Source of the DNA: Lamellibrachia satsuma
Lineage: Eukaryota > Annelida > Polychaeta > Sabellida > Siboglinidae
Reading direction: 5' to 3'
DNA length: 64,000 nt
Assembly: GCA_033239005.1 (NCBI GenBank)
Contig: BSQZ01000009.1
Coordinates: 3,915,752 to 3,979,751 of the forward strand
Shown here: in pieces, positions 54,530 through 64,000 of the stretch
Numbering within the stretch: position 1 is the stretch's first letter
Layout of the letters: each line of letters opens with the position of its first letter
Made by a program: the position numbers and the translations under genes
The notes under the pieces: model-generated
Told to the model about the DNA's origin: nothing
Database searches by the model: none
The model's input: only the letters and a program-made list of their open reading frames with translations

Positions 54530-54615
54530 GATAAAGTTAACTAGAGTACAGATAGAGTTCACTGGAGTACATAAAAAGTTCACTGGAGCATGGATAAAGT
54601 TCACTGCAGTACAGT
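54530..54615. repeat. Short tandem repeat, about 24 bp, 3-4 copies
   Basis: Copies of a unit like GAGTTCACTGGAGTACATAA, diverging by a few bases, inside the TTAA transposon. Confidence 0.6.
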
Positions 54616-55336
54616 GTCATTGGTACCCTCTGTAAAATGCCCCCATGCCGAGGGTACGGTCGACAGCTTGGACGGAGTGAGTGCGCTTCTTGCATAGCAG
54701 CAATACTGCATGGAGTATGATCACTGTTGACATATTTGCACCAGCATCTTGTTCATGTATACATCCTTAAATGGTAAGCACCAGACATACATCCCCTCCA
54801 GAAGTTTGGTGTAACCAAAGTTCAGTTGCAGACATTCTCGTCTTGTGATGCTGACGGCCAATTTGATTCCTGGAAACAGTTACACAAAACCAATGTATGT
54901 CATGAACATCGCAAGTATTCATAACATGTTCAACAACAAAAAAGGTCCATGCTATGTTCAATTTATTTCATTGCCGTACACATAAATATAGTCTAATAAT
55001 AGAGGTAAGTTGTAATATAAACAACATTTCCATTGAATAACGTGCTGAGTAGAAATGTCATCCTTCAACAACAGCATCATCTGAGCCTCTGTACAGCTAC
55101 ATAAATATAGTTGTAAGTCATAACTCTGTCTCTACTTCTGTAGGATCTGGTGTGCCTGCAGTGCAGTGGGACCTTGGGCTAGGCTTGAATATCAACCCAG
55201 GTCGAATAGCAACATCAACGTTTCTCCAGCGAGATATATCAACAAAGGCTAACCATGTTCAGAAAAAAACATAAATACACACATATATATCTGAATCATA
55301 CATCAGGAATATATAAACATCTGTAATTTAACTTAC

Positions 55337-55513
55337 CCCGCCTGTCATTCTCGTCGGCATTGCGGGTGTGGTCGCAGACGAAGTTGTGGACACAGCCGGT
55401 TCATCGATGGATTCAACACGAGATTCCTTGTTATCGCGCGCTAACTGCAGATGTGCAAACTTCCACCGCTTCTCAGCACCGTAACTACCCAATGCCTTTT
55501 GACTAAACAGCAT
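55337..55513 (-). CDS. First exon of a putative transposon-encoded protein
   Basis: ATG at 55513-55511 opens a 59-codon frame starting MLFSQKALGS. It ends at a strong donor GGCGGG|GTAAGTT (GT at 55336-55335), phase 0. It lies inside the TTAA-flanked element 53772-56106, so it probably belongs to that transposon rather than to the host. A CCAAT sequence upstream (about 55597) would fit a promoter. The downstream exon is uncertain; TTTCCAG at about 54871-54877 on the minus strand is a possible acceptor. No transposase motif can be seen in this exon alone. Confidence 0.35.
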
Positions 55514-56378
55514 AATGTTGTTTTAGAAAGCAATATAATTGAATGTGACGCGGAAAGTAGCAATGTTGGCGAACGAATTGAAAATTAATATTACAACCAA
55601 TCAGAGCGATCGCTTGCCGGCGACGACTGGCCAGATGGAGGAATCCGACATCACATGATGCCATTTGGTCAAACATCGCGGGATTCCCCCAATCCTTTGT
55701 CCACGAGACGCTGGAGGGGGGTGGTCGTTCGTTATCGAGATTACTCGGACACCATCGGTGCTATTTTTGCTATACGGTTTCTACCGTCATGCAGAGCGAA
55801 AACAGGGCTTTCCCCTGATATGCGCCATGTTGGAATTGCCGTAGTTTTCGGGCCACGATCGATGTCGGAAAATCACATAATGTCCGATTATTCACGCTTG
55901 ATTTGACAAAAACAAAGACTTAGCAATGATAGGCATCACACAAAAGGCATGTTTTATGATAAAAACTTGTTTATTTCGACAGTACAACCTACATGAATAG
56001 CAAGTTGAATAATATTTCTATATGAAAATGTCAATAACTGAAAACTCATTTTATTGAAAAAAATTCGTAAAATCACATTTTGATCCGAGTACACCCTTGC
56101 CTTAAGACAAACGTTGTGCATGTGGGGCAGTACGCACGTGATCGTAATGTATAAAATTAATTACACATGAACAATTATGTTAAATACATCCAGCATAATA
56201 TGAACATTGCATAATTTACCTTCTTGTATCTTGTAGGCTGTAATTAAGAGGGAATATTACTAAACGAATATTACATTATGTATGGATTGCAAGGTGTATA
56301 TCATATTAAATTTAACAACTTATCCAATTTAAATTTAACACCTATAATGGCCTAATATATTACTATCATAAAATTTTC

Positions 56379-56381
<3 letters not shown>

Positions 56382-56460
<79 letters not shown>
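56382..56460. repeat. (TA)n microsatellite
   Basis: About 39 TA units. Confidence 0.97.
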
Positions 56461-56467
<7 letters not shown>

Positions 56468-56620
56468 CTTAATTTCAGGCAATAGTTCGTTCATATAAGC
56501 GAAAACCACGGGGGATGGGGCTATGGACCGTGTTGCCCCAGGCAGGGGACCGTCTTGCCCCATCCCTGGGGCTTTTTCGGTACTCTAAAAAAATACAAGA
56601 AAAATGGGCTGGATTGACAA

Positions 56621-56860
56621 CATCAAGTGGCTAGTGAGATTGCAAGGAGACGCCGACGGCCTAAGGCTAGGGCTACACAACATCAAGTGGCTAGTGAGAT
56701 TGCAAGGAGACGCCGACGGCCTAAGGCTAGGGCTACACAACATCAAGTGGCTAGTGAGATTGCAAGGAGACGCCGACGGCCTAAGGCTAGGGCTACACAA
56801 CATCAAGTGGCTAGTGAGATTGCAAGGAGACGCCGACGGCCTAAGGCTAGGGCTACACAA
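56621..56860. repeat. Perfect 60-bp tandem repeat, four identical copies
   Basis: Units at 56621, 56681, 56741 and 56801 are identical over 60 bp and followed by a degraded start of a fifth. The length is a multiple of 3, so both strands keep open frames through it. No gene is claimed. Confidence 0.97.
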
Positions 56861-57179
56861 CAACAAGTCGACGACGGCACACTAACTTACATACAAGAAC
56901 ACACAGCGTGCGACAACACACAAGAAACTACAGCATTCACTGACAAACAAGAATTACAGTATACAATGACATTCCAGAAAATACAGGGTAAAGCAGAGAC
57001 CGCACAAATTCACCCGAGCAAACAAACTGACATCCAAACACTTTCCACCAAATTAGTTACCAACAGTTCTAGAGATGTGATCATGTGAATAGTCAGATAC
57101 GAGTGTACATTTGCTGAACGTTCTCAAACACTAATGCTCGTCTGGGCAGCATTAAAGTCCGATAAAAGTATAATCAATA

Positions 57180-57600
57180 TTAACCCGATTCGTTATTTTC
57201 CATTCCATACTGAGCATAGTCAGACGAACTAGTCGAGTGTGTTGGGTCTTTCAGCGACATTGACCATCTCCCATATTGTCTTCCATTTGGTAGCTGACAC
57301 AAATCACATGGCATGTCATCTTGGAACACCTCGTACAGCTGGACAATTCTCTCTAGTGTCAGATTCACCAGCTGTCGTGGTGTGAGGTACTGCACCATGT
57401 AGCGATTCTAAGCTACTACAAGACGTGTGTCAATGTCCTGCAGCAAGTAATCCGAGAACGGAAAATACACTTCCCTCATCCAATACTGGCTGGGCGTGTC
57501 AGTTTAGTTTTATTAGTGGAAACGTTCTCACAGACGGTGCCTCTGTCAACCAGCATTGAGTGAATTGCTCGCCTCAATTTCAAATCTTCCCGCTGGACTG
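57180..57600 (-). pseudogene. Fragment of a repeated open frame, partner of 40380-41090
   Basis: The minus-strand frame 57398-57180 reads YLTPRQLVNLTLERIVQLYE and then LPNGRQYGRWSMS. It is open for 72 codons and interrupted upstream by a stop. The copy at 40.4-41.1 kb is more decayed. The composition looks like a genuine protein, most likely from a transposon; family not recognised. Confidence 0.45.
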
Positions 57601-57879
57601 TGCCCATCATACTTCCAACTAGTGACTTTTTGCTGTTAACTTTCGTTTTATTTATGTCATTTTATGACTTTGGTGAACAAGTACGCGTTAATATTTTAGT
57701 AGCTGTTCACAGTCAATATACCTTTGTTCGTGACTTCATCAAACTGACTACCACTAGATGGCAGCATTATATATTTTTTATAGGGAGTCAAACTTGCGAA
57801 GACGCGGAATCAAAGATGCTTTCTGGATCCGCAGAGCAGTAGAGCCATGAACCGGGATGGTGGCTGGTGGGCGTGTAAT

Positions 57880-58300
57880 AGTACACCGGACTATCGATAC
57901 ATCGCAATTGTGAACTATCGACAGTTATCGTCGATAGTACACTGCACTATCGATAATAACGATAGTTAGCAAAACAATTCAGCATGGCTAATTGCGTCAC
58001 TGTAGTAATAGTATATATTGGATAATTTTATTTATTTATTCACCGACCTGATACCAACACGTCGACTGGAGCAGCGTCACTCACGGACTCAGTATGTTTA
58101 ATCAACCACACAAAGGCTACGCGACAGCGCCACGCATCAATAACGGTTTGGGACTGTTGTTCAGTGATACTATCGCAATAGCCAATACTATCGCGGTAGC
58201 TATGAAACTATTGCAATAGCACTGCAATAGTTACACAGTTATAACGATAGGCCCTACTATCGCAATAGTAAAACTATATCCTCGATAGTCACCCCTGGTG
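57880..58300. mobile_element. Cluster of CGATA/TATCG palindromes, possible hAT-type MITE end
   Basis: ACTATCGATA, TATCGTCGATAG, CTATCGCAATAG and similar palindromic motifs recur more than ten times. The right limit reads GATAGTCACCCCTG, whose inverse begins CAGGGGTG as in hAT termini. No matching left end is present, so it would be truncated. Confidence 0.4.
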
Positions 58301-59540
58301 CCTGGCAAGATGAAGGAACACTATCGCCAAAACTGATTACCGTCTCAAACGAACCCCGAGATAAAAATGATGATCCGTCCACCCTTAATCAGGTGACCTT
58401 ACTTGAACGATGTCGCAATGTTATCACTACGTGCCGCTCCGGTTTCTTTTCAAATGTCTCAACAACACCAGCTTCGTCTCCACTAGTATGGTTCCCGAAC
58501 CCTACACTAGAGGCGCTCAGCACCCATAGCGCTCATGAAACGTTGTAGAATTGACCCACGTCTCCACTATTTGTCACTCAACATTTAGCTTGAATTATGG
58601 GAAAAGTTGGTGTAAATTACGGGCAATTTTACACAATAACGTTTTCGCAGCAAAATGTAGTTACCTTTTGCTGAGTAATGATTATCATCTGTGATATATG
58701 CCTGACGTAGAAATAATGTATAAATAATATAAACACAGAATATGATATGTATGTTCGTGTAAATGTCGATACCATCTAGTGATCGATATATAGTTGACAA
58801 TTGGTGATTAATTATGCTTATGGTGACTAACCAAACGACTGTGTTATGGAACATTGCGACATTGAATGTATTAATTTACTATTTATAATATATCGGTTGG
58901 TTATAAAAAATATTCATACAAAACGAGTTACAGTCTTGATTTTTCATGTCTTAATATTTTCGTAAATACACGATTTGACGATGAAATAAAATATACTAAC
59001 TTTACGACATATGCAGACCGCTTTTCCGCAATTAACAACATACCAATAAATGTACATATCCAGTGAAATACGCTTCTCACAGCATGATTTATTGGTCTGT
59101 CAACGTCTCGTTTTATACAATTTCTGATGATAAATATACTACAGCAATAAAAATTAAAACAAAGAATTTTAATTAAGCAAAACCCCATGGCAGCTATAGC
59201 TCCGTATCGCCGAACCAATAAAAATCATTTCACGCTTCCATTAGTACTCCATTAGATTAGACATTTTATTTAGTAACAACATTGTTGAACTAGGAAATAA
59301 TAAAGTCATGTTACATAATAGCATATATTTGTTGCAACATCTTAACCACCCTGATATGTTTTAATAAAACACAATTCAAGATACATCTGCGAAGAGCTGT
59401 CGGCAATTTTCCAAACTTGTGGACAGACAAAGTTTATCGGTACATGTCGTTTACGGAATCGCGTGATGGGCACATCATTAACATACGTAACGTTCCCTTT
59501 GGCAAGCAATGCAATATTCGGACTGGGACATACAAATTAA
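58300..59540. other. No feature recognised
   Basis: AT-rich non-repetitive sequence; short frames only. Confidence 0.5.
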
Positions 59541-59554
59541 ATAGATACTGGTCA

Positions 59555-59745
<191 letters not shown>

Positions 59746-59749
59746 TTAT

Positions 59750-61870
59750 GATAAAACTTATTAGACTTTGGACCTTTATGGTCAAACACCTTGCAATATG
59801 CATGTCCCATGTGAGAGAATCTTTTTTCACCATGGAAAAAGGGTCCTACTAACTGACGAACAAAAGGCTAAATAGTTGAATATGACATTACCATCAACAA
59901 ATGATAAATAACAATTAATAAACTATGTTAAGCAATCGATGAATGTTAAAATAACCTGCAACGAATGTAATGTAACTTGCATTACAAGCTTTGTCGGACA
60001 TAATAAATATGTGTAAGATACTGGCATAGCAATCACATGTTTTGTTTGGTAATGAAATATTATTCATGCTGTATTTTATAACAAAACAAGTTGTGCCTGC
60101 CTGCAGGAGTCTCAAATTTCTATCTCACACCTGCCACTCTCCCATCATTTTTGACAGTCAACCTCCCACCAATTTATAAGGACCAACCTCCCACGTCCTG
60201 CCACACCCAGTCTACAGTAACAAACAAACATATTTATTAACAGAATCGCACAAATTTTATTCTTTTTTTCTAGAAGGCCTAGATTGTAGGAATGATGCAG
60301 TGATATACACACATTTTTCAAAAATACTATCGCAAAGGCAGTGTATAACTACCCTGTATTTTCTGTACATTATGTAAAACCATAGAATTGGCTCCCTAAA
60401 GACTAGTTTCTACACGTGGTTCTGAATGTCACAATAAAATAAGACTAAAATAAATAAAACCTCACAGAATTAACAAAATCAACACTGATACAAAACATTT
60501 CTCGTAAACAACAAGCACTTTCTGAATTGTACTATTAAAATTACAAAAATAAAATAATTTTACCAACTTTGAATCAGTACTATAAGAAATCAGCCAAGCG
60601 CTGACAACTGTAACCACATAAAAAGATAATGCAGCCTAAAGATATTACTATAGACTGGGCTGAGTACTACACTTTTGAGAAACATATTATTGTGAAGTTA
60701 TTTATCAGACTGGTGACTGTAGTAACATTAGAAAGAAAAACAGTACAACAGACTGAAACATTTGAAAAAGATTAACATATAACATCAAAATGTAGCTACA
60801 AGAGTATACTACTACTACAGTCATGAATTTATGTCAAGATAATATCTACTAAAATAAAGATACTTCTAAAATAAATTACATGTACACAGAATGTTTTGAT
60901 AAACCCAGTTCCCACGTTGAATAATAATAATATATATGTATATAATGTTTGTTTGTATGTATATATATATATATACAATTTTTTAGGAATGATAGTTTCA
61001 GCATACATTGTTGTATGTACACTAAAATGTTTCAATATAATATACTAGCAGGCTTGTTAAATGTTTTGCTAATGATACATAAGATCATACACGTGTTTCA
61101 TCTCAATTAAAAGCATTTGCTAAAATTAGCCTAAAAAACACAGCCACCTGTGCTATTTTCACAACGGTCTGGTGAGTGAAGCAGATCAACGTAACGCCAA
61201 CCAAACAGAACGTAACCTGCAAGGGTCAACCTCCGCAAACCAGCAGCTTTCCAGAGCTGATCGTGACTTACAAAACATGCTCAAAACAATGACTCAACTA
61301 TGGTCATATTAGAACACAATGTATGCTAATGGCCATATTAGAACACAATGTATGCATAGCAGTATGTGTCCGTCCACAGACCTGGGGGTTGGTTATCCAG
61401 GGATCCCGCCAACCAATGGATACCTAACTAAATAGAACTGTTTTATTTAACCGGTAAGGCATTGGACATAAAATAATGTATGTAAAAACCTAGATGCAAT
61501 CATTTAAAAACAGTCACACATTTCGAATACAACACATTAACTGGGAGCACGTAATTACATGAAACAGGAAAATGACTACCAGCTGACAGATTAATTACAG
61601 GTAAATTTGACAAATTTATACAAAATCATGCCGCAGCTGTAGTGCATCTTCACTTATTTAATATAACATTAAACACAGGTATACCATCTTCATTTTGTCG
61701 TTTGAGCATGAATTCCTGAGTTCACAGACGATATCCAGGCACTTTTAGGTAATTTTAACAGAAACACCTTTTGACCTGATGCCTATGGTATCTGCAGGCT
61801 GATCTAATGGCATTTGAAGATGCATTACGAGGTATCTACTGTATTTATTTGGCTGGCCATGGAGTCTAGT
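59750..61870. other. No feature recognised
   Basis: AT-rich DNA. A short near-duplicate of ATTAGAACACAATGTATGC occurs at about 61309 and 61338. No coding signal. Confidence 0.5.
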
Positions 61871-61871
61871 T

Positions 61872-62116
61872 CTAGGGTTGGTGCCCGTCTCTTCGGTTAG
61901 AAGCAATCCCATTCCGAGGTGAAATCACCTTGAGATTCATAGGGGCGGCAAGATCGCTTGGAGAGACAGCACCATTGCGTGCTGGCACGGTCTGTTTGTT
62001 TGACAATACGTTATCCTTGCTGACTGAGAAGTTCTGGGGCGCGTCAAGCTGCTTGGGGCCGCTGCGTCGTTGTAGGTGGGTGTCGGTCTTTGCAGGCACT
62101 TTCTTGAACCTAAACC
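61872..62116 (-). CDS. Minus-strand terminal exon paralogous to the one at 48 kb
   Basis: Begins after the same GCGGTTTAG acceptor, phase 2, and ends at a TAG at 61872, about 80 codons. Shared features with 48046-48644 are the conserved acceptor context, an early (K/E)(T)xTxTH-like segment and the tail pattern NKQxVxxRxxAxSPxxLxxPM. The 11-residue repeats are missing here. Upstream exons would lie beyond 62.1 kb, possibly outside the window. It could be a second gene copy or an alternative last exon; function unknown. Confidence 0.4.
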
Positions 62117-62199
62117 GCGGGAACGTTGGTCATGCCACTTGATCTAATTCCAGATATATTCTAATGTTTGCCTCTTCGATATGTCATAGTAACATGTAT

Positions 62200-63104
<905 letters not shown>

Positions 63105-63411
63105 GTCATCCCCCAGGCATTACGCCTTAGGAAGCCATGAAGGCTTATATGGCCAGTACTTAAACCTGGTTTCTGTAGTGCGAAGCAACTTAGAGTGCAG
63201 TTATACTGACTCTCCTGGACAGGACACTAGTCCATCGCAGGTACCTTCCAAACAGTGTTTGTACTCATTTGCAGCTGAGTAGACCGAGGCAAAGTAGGGT
63301 AAACGAAATTGCCTAAGCTTCGAAAACGAACCATGCCCAGTGTGGGTCTTGAACTCACAACCCTCGAATTTAGAGTCCAACACCTTAACCACTAGGCAAC
63401 GGCTGCCCCCC
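63105..63411 (-). mobile_element. tRNA-derived SINE
   Basis: On the minus strand the sequence starts near 63411 with GGCAGCCGTTGCCTAGTGG, an A-box-like segment. A B box of the GAGTTCAAGACCC type follows, then a body sharing TTCGAAGCTTAGGCAATTTC with the SINE at 4.2 kb. The end near 63105 is estimated from loss of SINE-like sequence. Confidence 0.7.
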
Positions 63412-64000
63412 GTGCACACACACACACTAAAACTACTGCACAATAGTTGGTAGTTGATGACAATACTGGTAATAGTTGATGACAACACTGGTCGTAGTTG
63501 ATGATTACATGGACTTAAGCGTGTGTAGCATCATACATCAATGTTTTACGACAACAACTAAGTTAAGTGTATCATTGAAGTAGAGGGAGGTCACCCTTTG
63601 TACAGGGGGTTCTACAGACCAGTAATAGCAGCATGAAGATACTATAACAATTGTCGTCTGTGCATCTCATGGATAAATGGCATGCACCATGCGAATGTTT
63701 TAATGAAGCCTAAGTGAAAAAGCTGATAGAGTGCGACAGGTAAGTTGCTGGTTTAAGCATGCGAAGCAGCGTAACGTAGACGTAGTTTACCTGTTCAGCA
63801 ACCGCGGTGCGCCAAACATGAATAGACTATCTACAAAATGAAAACAGTCGCAAAGTACAAACATGTATATTCACGTTCACATTTGGTTGTGAAGCTTCTG
63901 AAATATGATTCAAATGAATCTCTGCTAGAAATAGACAGAGATATCATAATTCGGTTTGTTTCACGGTTAAATGCCACAAAAGCTCATTAAAGACACAATG

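Larger units (their letters stand above)
53772..56106. mobile_element. DNA transposon with 15-bp terminal inverted repeats and TTAA target duplication
   Basis: TTAA followed by GGCAAGGGTGTACTC at 53772-53790 is matched exactly by the inverse, GAGTACACCCTTGCC then TTAA, at 56088-56106. This gives a 2.3-kb element with perfect terminal repeats and a TTAA duplication. TTAA duplications are known for piggyBac and Kolobok elements; the GG-starting termini fit Kolobok somewhat better. The interior is AT-rich, with an apparent spliced minus-strand frame starting at 55513 and a short 24-bp repeat near 54530-54615. No complete transposase is visible, so it may be non-autonomous. Confidence 0.7.
53428..56575. 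mobile_element. Possible older element with GGGGCAA-type ends, host of the TTAA transposon
   Basis: CCTGGGGCAATATGGCCCC at about 53439 resembles, in inverse orientation, the sequence at 56520-56575 (GTTGCCCCAGGCAGGGGACC...). The two flank the 53772-56106 transposon and the (TA)n run. The match is imperfect and no target duplication was found. Confidence 0.3.

Noticed and set aside
56627..57088. Arg-rich 153-codon frame as a gene
   Set aside because: Two thirds of it is the 60-bp tandem repeat, there is no splice or promoter evidence, and a second + strand frame is equally open.

Overview
This is animal nuclear DNA: introns with GT..AG ends, a TATA promoter with an untranslated first exon, SINEs, LINEs, DNA-transposon remnants and many (TA)n microsatellites. 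The only confident genes are two head-to-tail metazoan chitin synthases (CHS, glycosyltransferase family 2) on the + strand. Tandem CHS genes, together with tRNA-derived SINEs, suggest a marine invertebrate, perhaps a lophotrochozoan (mollusc or brachiopod grade) or a lancelet. The sequence alone does not settle this.

Layout. 1-10632: the 3' two thirds of CHS gene 1 (11 exons, 1,000 residues from the catalytic core to the stop); its 5' end lies left of the window. 10633-11721: short intergenic spacer with a poly(A) signal. About 11722-30460: CHS gene 2, apparently complete (TATA box, non-coding exon 1, 16 coding exons, 1,571 residues; all splice phases agree and the total is a multiple of three). 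Its introns carry a roughly 1.1-kb (CTG)n tract, a 55-bp minisatellite, long (TA)n runs and an antisense LINE fragment. An intron of gene 1 contains a 379-codon open frame on the opposite strand. 30461-47000: no host gene recognised; LINE fragments, a dispersed element bearing 22-bp minisatellites, and a 2.2-kb tandem duplication. 47000-64000: repeats plus a few minus-strand segments that look like true exons (Ser/Arg-rich terminal exon near 48 kb, Gln-rich exon near 53 kb, a paralogous terminal exon near 62 kb), and a TTAA-flanked DNA transposon at 53.8-56.1 kb.

The two CHS proteins share the signatures CATMWHE (gene 2 only within the window), DGD, EDRW, QRRRW and SWGTRE. Both should be polytopic membrane enzymes that polymerise UDP-GlcNAc into chitin and extrude it. 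Exon lengths are identical through five successive catalytic-core exons, but the C-terminal halves differ by introns present in only one copy. This indicates an old tandem duplication followed by intron gain or loss. I see no prokaryotic operon, CRISPR array or defence system.
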